A stretch of 64,000 nucleotides of DNA from UMGS1002 sp050309735 (lineage in GTDB: Bacteria > Bacillota > Clostridia > Oscillospirales > CAG-272). The notes below the pieces were generated by a model that was not told the DNA's origin, did not search any database, and was given only the letters and a program-made list of their open reading frames with translations. Positions 45,387 through 53,361 of the stretch are shown one piece after another. Numbering within the stretch: position 1 is the first letter of the stretch; every line of letters begins with the position of its first letter. Position numbers and translations under genes: made by a program. The DNA lies in NCBI GenBank assembly GCA_050309735.1, contig JBNRMS010000072.1, positions 1 to 64,000 on the forward strand, in the 5' to 3' direction.

Positions 45387-45877
45387 CAAAGAGAATCTAT
45401 GTTGATAAGTCAACCGGCCGGATTGAGCGCACTGATCTCTATCTTGTAAAGCTCATACTAAACGATGGAAGCGTTATTGAAAACCTTGAGCCCCGCCGCC
45501 TGTTCCCCCTGAGCAACACAGATCGCTATGTAACCCTTCTCAACAGCCAGGAGAAGGAGGTAGCCCTCATCCGAGACATTGAAGATCTTGATGCCGTGTC
45601 TCGTCAGGCTCTTGAGGATTGCTTCCGCGAATACTATATGATTCCAAAAATATCGCAGATTATCGACGTCAGGGATAAGCAGGGCAACCTCAGCTTCACG
45701 GTGATGACCGACAGAGGAGAAATAAAATTCCGCATTCGCAACCGACATAGTGATATAAAAAGCTCAAGCAGAACAAAGCGCGTTATAATCCGCGACTCGA
45801 ATGACAACAGATACGAAATAACTAATTTTACCACGCTCGACAGCAAAAGCAGAAGACTGCTCTTCAGCTATGTTTAA
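45383..45877 (+). CDS. DUF1854 family protein
   Basis: 164 residues, start overlaps the ABC exporter stop (ATGA), so translation is coupled. The DUF1854 pattern is clear: LEPRRLFPLSNTDRYVTLLNSQEKEVALIRDIEDLD, ALEDCFREYYMIPKISQIID, FTVMTDRGEIKFRIRNRHSDI and DSNDNRYEITNFTTLDSKSRRLL. Cytoplasmic, no membrane helix. The domain is a constant partner of these PH-containing ABC exporters and is thought to act with them; its molecular role is not established. Terminator follows. Confidence 0.88.
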   Translation: MTKRIYVDKSTGRIERTDLYLVKLILNDGSVIENLEPRRLFPLSNTDRYVTLLNSQEKEVALIRDIEDLDAVSRQALEDCFREYYMIPKISQIIDVRDKQGNLSFTVMTDRGEIKFRIRNRHSDIKSSSRTKRVIIRDSNDNRYEITNFTTLDSKSRRLLFSYV

Positions 45878-45903
45878 TAGATCTGATATGCTGAGCGATG
45901 ACG

Positions 45904-45932
45904 AAAAGCCGCTGCCAGAGCAGCGGCTTTTT
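45904..45932 (+). terminator. Intrinsic terminator of the ABC-DUF1854 operon
   Basis: AAAGCCGCTGC/GCAGCGGCTTT stem, 4-base loop, then TTTTT. Confidence 0.9.
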
Positions 45933-45944
45933 CCGTTCCATCCC

Positions 45945-45973
45945 TTGACAATATTCCCATATTGATGTAAAAT
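45945..45973 (+). promoter_or_regulatory. Promoter of the secreted protein gene at 46031
   Basis: TTGACA 45945-45950, 17-base spacer, TAAAAT 45968-45973. Confidence 0.7.
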
Positions 45974-46030
45974 TAAAGCATCAATGAAGCCGCGGATAAC
46001 TGCGGCTCTCAGAAAGGGATGGTTTATGCA

Positions 46031-47020
46031 ATGAAAAAGATCTTTATCGGCATCCTTGCGGCACTCCTTGTCACGGTGTTTATCTCAAGCTCTGCTCCGG
46101 CGTCGGCCTCCCCCTCCCCCGATTACTACACGCCCGCCAAAGAAGGCGATTTGCTTCACGAACTGAATTTCAGCGGCGACAACTACTGGAAACCAACCGC
46201 CTACATAGGCAACTTCGGCTATACTCCTCTTAGCGCAAGCTCTGCCGAAATTATCGGCCACAACAACTCCGCGCAGAACTGGTATGGCGGCGAGCTTGAG
46301 GGTCTGCCGATTGACAACGCCGGCTACACTATCACAATGACCATTATACGAAACGAAAAGGCCTGCTTCGGACTTTATGTCGACGGGAAATACGGATGCT
46401 ACGGCTATGCCGAGCAACTCCACCTGATGGACGGACCCTCGGCGCTTACCTCAGCCGACGCTCATCCCTATGTTAAACTCGGCAGCCTGGGCTATGATTT
46501 CCCAAATGTCGCGGCAGACGGCTCGGCTCTGAATGACGGTTCGCTTCAGGAATACGCCATGGAGATTGACGGATTTACATACAACCTTCGCTTCTATGTC
46601 AAGGATACAAGCGGTGAATGGCGGCTTGTAGACCAGTCCTACGACGGCGAGATACTTGTGTTTACAACCTACAACCTCGGTCTTTACTTCTACAGCTATT
46701 ACACGCAGAAGGCCACAATAGGAGACCTTAAGATTTACAAGGGTTATACCGTTTCCGGCGAGCCGCTTCAATCAGCTGACGAGGTAACCACCAAGGCACC
46801 TGTAACCACCGCCAAAGTTACCACCAAAGCACCCGGCACGACCAAAGTTCCCGACGAGGTAGGGGATGGCTTAACTACTACGCCTGACACGACCGGCAAA
46901 CCGGCAGACACCTCGGGCACCGACAAAAAGCCGGGATGTGCCTCACTGACGTCGAGCGGCGTGGCAGTGTTTGTTATGACGGTCGGGGCGGCCCAACTTA
47001 TCAGACGAAAAAAGAGATAG
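46031..47020 (+). CDS. Secreted, membrane-anchored protein with Thr-rich stalk
   Basis: 329 residues from ATG 46031; the in-frame ATG 46019 overlaps AAAGGG, which fits better as a ribosome site for 46031. Signal peptide residues 1-23 (ends PASAS). Residues ~25-235 form a beta-sandwich-like domain with NFSGDNYWKP..., YTITMTIIRNEKACFGLYVDGKYG and IGDLKIYKGY, resembling laminin-G/concanavalin-type binding modules. A Thr/Lys/Pro-rich stalk (VTTKAPVTTAKVTTKAPGTTK) follows, then a C-terminal helix with RRKKR. Likely a surface glycan-binding protein; ligand unknown. Monocistronic with promoter and terminator. Confidence 0.75.
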   Translation: MKKIFIGILAALLVTVFISSSAPASASPSPDYYTPAKEGDLLHELNFSGDNYWKPTAYIGNFGYTPLSASSAEIIGHNNSAQNWYGGELEGLPIDNAGYTITMTIIRNEKACFGLYVDGKYGCYGYAEQLHLMDGPSALTSADAHPYVKLGSLGYDFPNVAADGSALNDGSLQEYAMEIDGFTYNLRFYVKDTSGEWRLVDQSYDGEILVFTTYNLGLYFYSYYTQKATIGDLKIYKGYTVSGEPLQSADEVTTKAPVTTAKVTTKAPGTTKVPDEVGDGLTTTPDTTGKPADTSGTDKKPGCASLTSSGVAVFVMTVGAAQLIRRKKR

Positions 47021-47053
47021 ATGCAGCATAAATAAAAAATGATGAATAAACAG

Positions 47054-47086
47054 CCCGGCGCCGCTATATAGCGGCGCCGGGTCTTT
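47054..47086 (+). terminator. Terminator after the surface protein gene
   Basis: CCCGGCGCCGCTATA and its exact complement form a 14-bp stem, followed by TCTTT. Confidence 0.75.
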
Positions 47087-47282
47087 GGGTAATAGCTCGC
47101 GCGAAGGATATAAGGGATATTTCAAGGGAAAACTTATTAAAAGAAGCATTTCCTGAGGATACCTCCTTCAAGAAATTTTAAACTGTTGGATTTTTCTTAA
47201 AGCGATAAGCATATAAGAAAAAAACTCATAAAATAAAAATTGTTTAAAAAACAATGCCGCGCGATAAATTTTCGGCCGGCTA

Positions 47283-47311
47283 TTGAATAAGAATAGATTG
47301 TGTGTTATAAT
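47283..47311 (+). promoter_or_regulatory. Promoter of the exonuclease - DUF2007 operon
   Basis: TTGAAT 47283-47288, 17-base spacer, TATAAT 47306-47311. Predicted transcription start ~47318 sits beside the ATG at 47320, which argues for the downstream TTG start at 47386. Confidence 0.75.
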
Positions 47312-47385
47312 TATTTAAGATGATTTTATCATCGACGCAGATAGCTGCGCTCGATGTTTATTTACCGATACCGTGGAGGAATATA

Positions 47386-48468
47386 TTGAACACCGCAATA
47401 AAGCTGCGCTCAGGCGCGGCCATCAATGAAATCCGCAAGAAAGACGCTGAATCGCGCGGATACCTAACCCGGGGGGTTCTCCGTCAGCTTCATCTAATGC
47501 CCGGCGGCGATCCTGTCGCCTTTTGCTCTAATAAAGACGGCAGCATAATTTATTATTACGACCCCGCAACAGTGAAAGAAGCTCCACCCGAGCTTTGGTA
47601 TTTCCCCGACGCCAAGGTCGAGAAGATTACGCTTGAGAGCGGTAATGAAATAGTCAGAATGAGCGCGAAATACGCTGCCACATTTGGATTCTACTCAAAG
47701 GAGCGGCTCTCCCAGATGCACTATGATGTCATCGAGGAGCCGGTTGCCTATACGCGCAAAAACGACAAAAGCATAGTTTATTTATATGATAAAAAGACGG
47801 CGATTCGCCGTCCGCTAATGTGCTCTAAATGCGGGGATTTCGTAAGATTCCGCAAAAAGCTTTGCGAGGGCTGCTATAACGAGGAAATGGCAATCCGCCG
47901 CGCCGAGGGCGAGCTGCACCGGCAAGCCGAATATAATATGGAGCGCGAGCGCGTTCTCTTTTTCGACCTTGAACTGACCGGGTTTTACGACCGCGACGAG
48001 ATAATCTCAATCTCAATTGTCAACGGAAAGGGCGAGATTGTGCTCGACACACTTGTAAGACCGGTTCGCACAAAGAAATGGAAAAAAACCGAGAAGATAC
48101 ACGGGATAACCCCTGAAATGACTGCCGACGCACCCACCCTTGAGGAGTTAACCCCGCGCGTCAAACAAATATTTGAGGACGCCGACGTTCTTGTCGCATA
48201 CGGCGTTTCAACCGATTACAGCCACATTAAGCATATATATTCCACCGAGGAAGAGCGCGAGGCGCTGCGACTTAAGGTTCGCTGCTGCGCTAACGAGTTT
48301 GTCAGATACGCGCATGAGTGCCGCCCCGATATCGGACACGCGAGCCTTATTGACGCTATGAAATGCTTCGGAATCGAGTGGGAGGGCGCGGCGCATACGT
48401 CCATTGCGGATACATACGCCTGCCAAAAGGTTTGGGACAAGTTGTTTCCGAATTATTATAGGGCCTGA
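47386..48468 (+). CDS. DEDDh 3'-5' exonuclease-family protein
   Basis: 360 residues from TTG 47386, six bases after GGAGG (47376-47380); ATG 47320 would be almost leaderless. The C-terminal ~165 residues are a DnaQ-like exonuclease: ExoI LFFDLELTGF (DxE), ExoII VAYGVSTDYSHI (D), ExoIII HTSIADTYACQ (HxxxD). The central part has a CxxC...CxxC ribbon (MCSKCGDFVRFRKKLCEGCYN). N-terminal ~150 residues unrecognised. It probably degrades single-stranded DNA or RNA ends in repair or turnover. The next gene follows after 35 bases. Confidence 0.82.
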   Translation: MNTAIKLRSGAAINEIRKKDAESRGYLTRGVLRQLHLMPGGDPVAFCSNKDGSIIYYYDPATVKEAPPELWYFPDAKVEKITLESGNEIVRMSAKYAATFGFYSKERLSQMHYDVIEEPVAYTRKNDKSIVYLYDKKTAIRRPLMCSKCGDFVRFRKKLCEGCYNEEMAIRRAEGELHRQAEYNMERERVLFFDLELTGFYDRDEIISISIVNGKGEIVLDTLVRPVRTKKWKKTEKIHGITPEMTADAPTLEELTPRVKQIFEDADVLVAYGVSTDYSHIKHIYSTEEEREALRLKVRCCANEFVRYAHECRPDIGHASLIDAMKCFGIEWEGAAHTSIADTYACQKVWDKLFPNYYRA

Positions 48469-48503
48469 TGTACTCTGAATGTACTCTGAAAGGATGTGTT
48501 TAT

Positions 48504-48806
48504 ATGGATCTGTTCGGACTTGATAAAACAAGCAAGCACCCCGAGGGGCTTGAACTCTTGACAACGGTTTTTGACAACGTGGAACTTGCGGTGGTTCGCA
48601 GCATACTTGAGGGCGCCGGAATCCCCTATCTTATAAAGGAAAGGGGCTCGGGCAGCTCGGTCAAAATAATCACCGGGCTCTCTATTTTCGGAACAGATAT
48701 TTTCGTCCGAAGCGAGGAATTTGAGACGGCAACAGACCTGATAACCCCCATTGACCAGGGAGAGGATGCCCCCGATGAGGAGGCCGAGCAAGAGGGCGAA
48801 ATTTGA
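48504..48806 (+). CDS. DUF2007 family protein
   Basis: 100 residues from ATG 48504, nine bases after AAAGGA. The DUF2007 core is visible: LLTTVFDNVELAVVRSILEGAGIPYLIKERGSGSSVKIITG and TDIFVRSEEFETATDLITPI. Such proteins are small ferredoxin-like-fold proteins thought to act in signalling. Acidic C-terminus. Cytoplasmic. Downstream of the exonuclease on one transcript. Confidence 0.85.
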   Translation: MDLFGLDKTSKHPEGLELLTTVFDNVELAVVRSILEGAGIPYLIKERGSGSSVKIITGLSIFGTDIFVRSEEFETATDLITPIDQGEDAPDEEAEQEGEI

Positions 48807-48854
48807 AGGATAAGTCTTTCAAGGGCAAACTCATAAATTTAATGAAGAATAAGG

Positions 48855-48888
48855 AGCGGGGAAAAGCTTTTTTGGAAAAAGTTTTTCC
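48855..48888 (+). terminator. Hairpin before thiI
   Basis: GGGGAAAAGCTTTTT and AAAAAGTTTTTCCCC form a long stem 15 bases before the thiI start; no T-run follows, so it may be a terminator remnant or a stem masking the ribosome site. Confidence 0.4.
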
Positions 48889-48903
48889 CCATATATATGT
48901 ATT

Positions 48904-50082
48904 ATGAAAGAAATTATACTCTGCAAATATGGTGAGATAGTCCTCAAGGGCGCAAACCGCGGCTATTTTGAAGGGCTGCTCTCACAGGAAATCAAAAAAC
49001 GCGCCGCAGCATACGGGAATTTCGATGTCTACCGCGCCCAGAGCACGATATACATCGACCCGAAAGACGATGAGGCCGATATCGACGGGGTGTATGAGGC
49101 GGCGAGGCGTGTTTTCGGTGTTATCGCCGTTGCCCGCGCGGCTATCTCAGAGAAAAATATTGAGAGCATAAGCGAGACGGCAAGAAGCTATATCCCGCGC
49201 TTTCTTGTCGGGAAGAAGAGTTTCAAGGTTGAGGCAAAGCGCTCGGACAAGAGCTTCCCTCTTGATTCTATGGAGATAGCGCGCGAGATTGGCGGGCAAA
49301 TCCTCTCGATCTGTCCCGATATAAGAGTGGATGTTCACACACCCGAGATAGTTGTCAAGGTCGAGGTGCGTGAATACGGCGCTTATGTCCATGCGGGGCA
49401 GGCTCCGGGCGCCGGAGGTATGCCTGTCGGAAGCAACGGAGCGGGTCTGCTTCTGCTCTCGGGCGGGATTGATTCACCTGTGGCCGGCTGGATGCTGGCA
49501 AAGCGAGGGGTGCGGCTTGAGGCGCTGCACTTTGAGTCCTTTCCCTATACAAGCGAGCGTGCCAAGCAAAAGGTTATTGACCTCGCCTCAATTGTCGCCT
49601 CCTGGGCGGGCGATATAAATCTGCATATCGTCTCGCTCACCCGCGTTCAGGAGGAAATCAAGCGAGCTTGCCGCGAGGATTATTTCACTCTGCTCCTGCG
49701 CCGCTATATGATGACGATAGCAGACAGGGTAGCAAAAGAGAGGGGCTGCGGAGCGCTTATCACCGGAGAGAGCGTTGGGCAGGTTGCCAGCCAGACTATG
49801 CAGGCCATCGCTGTTACCGACGCCGCCGCGACAATCCCGGTTTTCCGCCCGTGTATCGGGCTTGATAAAGAGGAAATAATCACCCTCTCGCGCAGAATCG
49901 GCACATACGATACCTCAATTCAACCCTATGAGGACTGCTGCACCGTCTTCACCCCCCGCCACCCAAAAACCCGCCCCGAAATGGAGAAGGTGCTCGCCGA
50001 GGAGCAAAAACTTGACTTTGAGGCGCTTGTTGCCGGCGCGATGTCAACGCTTAACACGGTGAAGATCGAGGCGGAGTACTAA
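48904..50082 (+). CDS. thiI: tRNA 4-thiouridine synthetase / thiamine sulfur-transfer enzyme
   Basis: 392 residues. N-terminal NFLD-THUMP region (MKEIILCKYGEIVLKGANRGYFE; SFKVEAKRSDKSFPLDSMEIAREIGGQI), then PP-loop ATP pyrophosphatase with LLLSGGIDSPVAGWMLAKRG. It adenylates U8 of tRNA for 4-thiouridine and can serve thiamine thiazole synthesis. There is no rhodanese domain; a Cys pair in YEDCCTVFTPRHP may substitute. No Shine-Dalgarno is visible before the ATG, but the N-terminus matches the family. Confidence 0.95.
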   Translation: MKEIILCKYGEIVLKGANRGYFEGLLSQEIKKRAAAYGNFDVYRAQSTIYIDPKDDEADIDGVYEAARRVFGVIAVARAAISEKNIESISETARSYIPRFLVGKKSFKVEAKRSDKSFPLDSMEIAREIGGQILSICPDIRVDVHTPEIVVKVEVREYGAYVHAGQAPGAGGMPVGSNGAGLLLLSGGIDSPVAGWMLAKRGVRLEALHFESFPYTSERAKQKVIDLASIVASWAGDINLHIVSLTRVQEEIKRACREDYFTLLLRRYMMTIADRVAKERGCGALITGESVGQVASQTMQAIAVTDAAATIPVFRPCIGLDKEEIITLSRRIGTYDTSIQPYEDCCTVFTPRHPKTRPEMEKVLAEEQKLDFEALVAGAMSTLNTVKIEAEY

Positions 50083-50136
50083 TATTCTTTGATTTTTCTT
50101 ATCGCTTATAAATAATATATGACGGAGGCAGGTCGA

Positions 50137-50756
50137 ATGAACAGACAAGATAACCCCGCGAAAATCAAGACAGGAAAGCCGGATATGCGCGATATTCTCT
50201 CCTCGCTCAGCCGATACGCGGTGACGCCGCTCTCGCTGATAAACACCTTGCCGGAACGGTTTATATAGCGGTTCTTATGGCGCACGTCCTTATGTATTCG
50301 GGCGGCGGACTTGAAATATTCCCCGGGGGAAGATATGAGGTTGTAAATCTTTTCACGCCCGGAAGACTTGTGACACATTGAATCTTCTTCCCGATAATCC
50401 TCTGCCTTGCCGCGACTGTTTATTGCTATTGCACCTATATCCGCCGCGGAAAATTCGGCTCTTTGGGAGCGTCGGCGCTTCTTATTGCGGCGGCCTGCCT
50501 GCTTCTTCAATTTATACCCTTTTATTATGACCATGGTGGTTTTTCGATGTGGGAGTCTATTTTCACAAAACCATTTGTTAAGCGGGGGCTCTTACCCTCG
50601 GCTATATACTGGAGGTATTTGTCTTTTGTGAAGCTATACCCATTTGTGCTTAGTTTTGTTCTAACTGGCGTGGCGGCGCTGTTAAACGGTCTTTCGCTCA
50701 GAGATAGCGGCAGCAAACGTCAAGAAGACAGAGTGCATGCGAAAAAAATCGAATAA
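50137..50756 (+). pseudogene. Decayed multi-pass membrane protein gene
   Basis: ATG 50137 has GGAGG eight bases upstream and encodes 44 residues to a TAG. A one-base frame change near 50250 restores a frame reading AGTVYIAVLMAHVLMYS..., interrupted once by TGA at 50379 where a Trp would fit (VTH-x-IFFPIILCLAATVY). It continues to 50756, total ~205 residues. Three or four hydrophobic segments and a basic tail are present. Two independent lesions in host-like codon use indicate a true pseudogene. Family not recognised. Confidence 0.65.
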
Positions 50757-50901
50757 AATTAACTCACGCCGACAGGCGCCCCGCGAAGTTTTTCGGTGCG
50801 GGGCGCTTATTGTATTTGACATTTTTATTTTTAGGAGTATAATAATTAATGTAAGCTTTCCGAGATTTGAGACTCGATTCAAACGGAGGATACATAAAAA
50901 C

Positions 50902-51456
50902 GTGAAAAGCTATGATATTAAAATCGCGGGACTTGAGCGCTCGCTGCCAATCTGTCCCTTGAATGAGGATATATCTATCGCCGGATTCGTCATCTTCGGA
51001 GACCCCGAGCTGACAACAGCCGCGGCGCGCGAGCTGCTCGCCCGCGCCCCCGAATACGATTATCTAATTACAGCCGAGGCAAAAGGGATACCGCTTGTCC
51101 ATGAAATGGCCAGGCTTGCCGGAAACCAAAAATATCTTCTGGCAAGAAAGGCACCAAAGCTCTATATGACCGGTGTGACAAAGGTGACCGTTCACTCGAT
51201 TACAACAGAAAGAGAGCAGACCCTTTATCTTGACACTGCCGACGCTAAGCTGATGCAGGGCAAAAGAATCCTTATTGTTGATGATGTTATCTCAACCGGC
51301 GAGTCTGTCCGGGCTATTGAGGAGCTTGTAAATGAGGCCGGGGGAATTGTCTGCGGCCGCATGGCGATACTCGCCGAGGGCGACGCGCGGGGGCGCAAAG
51401 ATATTATATATCTTGAGGAGCTGCCGCTGTTCACGAGCGATGGAACAATAATATAA
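50902..51456 (+). CDS. Adenine/xanthine-type phosphoribosyltransferase
   Basis: 184 residues from GTG 50902 (GGAGG 12 bases upstream); the frame is open further up but would add unstructured Arg/Lys-rich residues. The PRPP motif RILIVDDVISTGESVRA is complete. TAEAKGIPLVHEMARLAG and YLLARKAPKLYM match Apt-like/XPRT-like enzymes for purine salvage. The core is long enough for the family (~180). Base specificity cannot be determined. Preceded by the pseudogene by ~145 bases with a possible -10 (TATAAT 50838-50843). Confidence 0.88.
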   Translation: MKSYDIKIAGLERSLPICPLNEDISIAGFVIFGDPELTTAAARELLARAPEYDYLITAEAKGIPLVHEMARLAGNQKYLLARKAPKLYMTGVTKVTVHSITTEREQTLYLDTADAKLMQGKRILIVDDVISTGESVRAIEELVNEAGGIVCGRMAILAEGDARGRKDIIYLEELPLFTSDGTII

Positions 51457-51617
51457 AAAGCTTTTTATATCATATTTTATTATTTCACTTTTTATAAGGC
51501 TTTTGAGGATTCTTAAGGGACTTTTCCCTCAAAAAAGCCCCTTAAGCGGAATGTAGGGCAACGCCCCACGCGTTTCCTCTATAATCAGATTATTATGGGC
51601 AAACTCTGCCTTCCCCG

Positions 51618-52235
51618 CTAAAAGAAAAGCAACAACGCGAGAATCAGAAGAATATCGTTGTCGCTCTCGCTCTGCGAAAGGAGCAGAATAAGACCTATTA
51701 TAAGAAGTTCTTCAAAACCAAAGTTTCCATCATCGCGGTGCCCGCCAATGCCGGGCGGCATGATGGAGGAAAATAGGCTTTTGAGAGGATTATTTTTTGT
51801 CGGTTCTTTGGGCGGGTGAGGAGACGTGGACTGTGCGGGGTCGACAGGCTCGGCCTTGTGAGACGGGGCGTGACCGGCACGGTCATCCTGTCGCGGGAGG
51901 GGACAGTATTCTGCCGGCCCATCATCGCCTGCCGCCCCTGCACTCTCAAAGTTGTTGCCATGGTGACTGCCCGACAAGCCCTCGCGATATTGCACGGGGG
52001 GCAGTGTCCTCCCACCCTCATGCCTTCCTTCTTTTATAAAACCCGGACGAATCTGATGCCCCGGAATCGGATCTTTTATTATTTTCGGCGGCTCGGCCTC
52101 GGCAAGAGTGCCGGGGCGCTGCTTTGTTTCAGACGGCGCCTTTGGCTCGCCGCCGAGGAAAACTGTGCCGCCGTAATTTTCCGGCGGTTTTATGCGCCCG
52201 GATTGGTTTTTTGAATTTTGATCTCTTATATACAT
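51618..52235 (-). CDS. Conserved hypothetical protein with C-terminal hydrophobic tail (gene 3 of operon)
   Basis: 205 residues from ATG 52235. N-terminus has a motif IKPPENYGGTVFLGG, then a low-complexity Pro/Gly/His/Asp-rich middle. The C-terminus is a hydrophobic-acidic segment ELLIIGLILLLSQSESDNDI followed by LLILALLLFF. This tail is common in uncharacterised Clostridia proteins, some linked with spores. Third gene of a minus-strand operon starting at 53020. Function unknown. Confidence 0.65.
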   Translation of the reverse strand: MYIRDQNSKNQSGRIKPPENYGGTVFLGGEPKAPSETKQRPGTLAEAEPPKIIKDPIPGHQIRPGFIKEGRHEGGRTLPPVQYREGLSGSHHGNNFESAGAAGDDGPAEYCPLPRQDDRAGHAPSHKAEPVDPAQSTSPHPPKEPTKNNPLKSLFSSIMPPGIGGHRDDGNFGFEELLIIGLILLLSQSESDNDILLILALLLFF

Positions 52236-52266
52236 TAACCTACCAACCCCTTTCACAAGCTGTTTG

Positions 52267-52791
52267 TCAATTTATCGTTTTAAATATGTTGCCTAATTTT
52301 TCAAGCCTTATTAAGTAGTCGATCGCCTCGCGGCGCCGGCCGTTCAGATAGGGCTTAAGGGCAAGAATCAGGGCGTTCCGCTTGTCTATGCCATGCTTGT
52401 GGTGATGATGCCCGCCCGATATCAATACACCGGCAGCAAGATCGCCGCCCTCAGGCTTTGGTGACTTATTTTGTGGTTTGAAGGCCGAAAGTATGTCAGG
52501 CAGCATTGACATAAGCTCCTTATTAGCCAGCAGCGAGGAGATTTTTGATGAAACATCGGACATGTCTGCCTGATTTCCGGGATTTTCATCACTTGCCCCG
52601 CCACCGAAATTGTCTGAGGCGGGCGGGCTGCCCTCGGACACCTCTGTTGACGCGTCTGCGCTGCCCGCCCCCTCCCCCGATAGCTTCAAACCCGACAGAA
52701 GGCTTGCAGCCTTTGAGATCAGCTCGGGGTTTTTGAGCAGTTGTTCAATGAGATCACCCGCGCCGCCCTTGTTCTCATCTAAATCCGACAT
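52267..52791 (-). CDS. Hypothetical His-rich protein (gene 2 of operon)
   Basis: 174 residues. N-terminus ELISKAASLLSGLK; a Ser/Gly/Pro-rich disordered linker; a second helix pair MSDVSSKISSLLANKELMSMLPDILSAF; then a His cluster GGHHHHKHGIDKRNALILALKPYLNGRRREAIDYLIRLEKLGNIFK near the C-terminus. The cluster could bind metal. Start lies one base after the upstream gene stop, with GGGAG nine bases before. No signal peptide. Function unknown; helices resemble small self-associating segments. Confidence 0.6.
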   Translation of the reverse strand: MSDLDENKGGAGDLIEQLLKNPELISKAASLLSGLKLSGEGAGSADASTEVSEGSPPASDNFGGGASDENPGNQADMSDVSSKISSLLANKELMSMLPDILSAFKPQNKSPKPEGGDLAAGVLISGGHHHHKHGIDKRNALILALKPYLNGRRREAIDYLIRLEKLGNIFKTIN

Positions 52792-52792
52792 T

Positions 52793-53020
52793 TTATTTTT
52801 CTCCCTTTTTCGAGCGGCGCGAGAGCTGTTCGGTAGCTCGGGCTATATCCTCGTCTGTTGCGTTTGAGAGCGCACGGCGAATCGAGGCTATATCGTTTCC
52901 GCTTATGTTGAAAGCCGACAGGTCGAGCCCGGCCTCGACGGCAAGTTTATTGATTACGAATTTTAGCTGCGCGTCACTCATCCCGAGCAGGCGTTCAAGC
53001 GAATTTCTATCAAGCTGCAT
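52793..53020 (-). CDS. Small helical hypothetical protein (gene 1 of operon)
   Basis: 75 residues, mostly helical: LERLLGMSDAQLKFVINKLAVEAGLDLSAF, then NDIASIRRALSNATDEDIARATEQLSRRSKK. GGAGG lies seven bases before the ATG. First gene of the three-gene operon, with only one base between it and the next gene. Basic C-terminus suggests interaction with nucleic acid or membranes, which is speculation. Family not recognised by name. Confidence 0.6.
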   Translation of the reverse strand: MQLDRNSLERLLGMSDAQLKFVINKLAVEAGLDLSAFNISGNDIASIRRALSNATDEDIARATEQLSRRSKKGEK

Positions 53021-53082
53021 ATTTATTCCTCCAAAAATAGATAGTTTCCGGCAGGGTGCCGGATAGAGTTGCTGTCACCGAC

Positions 53083-53112
53083 AGTATATGAAAAACAATT
53101 CAAGCTTGACAA
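53083..53112 (-). promoter_or_regulatory. Possible promoter of the three-gene hypothetical operon
   Basis: Minus-strand TTGTCA (53112-53107), 18-base spacer, TATACT (53088-53083); a CCGGCA/TGCCGG hairpin (53049-53063) lies in the leader. Confidence 0.45.
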
Positions 53113-53198
53113 AACTTTGCCGCAATGTAAGAATAATAATCTCCCCCGAGCGCAGCCTGCGCTAAAGTTGGCGGCGCGATATAGACAAAAGAGCGATT

Positions 53199-53292
53199 AT
53201 ATGATATACTATGCACGCCGGCAGCTTTTGAAAAAAGCTGCGATGTCGCAACGGCGAGAGAGCGCATGGGAGATATTCACTTGCGACTATGT
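53199..53292 (+). repeat. Structured repeat, copy 3 (plus orientation)
   Basis: Same order as the 42.5-kb copies: TATGATATACT, CGCCG, 9-bp hairpin now GCAGCTTTT/AAAAGCTGC, GTCGCAA, CGGCG, variable stretch, GGGAGATATTCAC, TTGCGAC. Two stem positions changed on both arms, preserving pairing. The copy sits upstream of the lipid-kinase gene but in a 340-base gap without another gene. Confidence 0.85.
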
Positions 53293-53361
53293 GTGCCGCC
53301 AAAGAGCGGGGCAGGAATTTTAAAATTTATTGGCGCCGCCCTGTGCGGCGTGAGGACTTAA

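Noticed and set aside
53069..53323. Plus-strand 84-residue frame over the third structured repeat
   Set aside because: It has no ribosome site, and its composition follows the repeat, which is better explained by base pairing than by coding.
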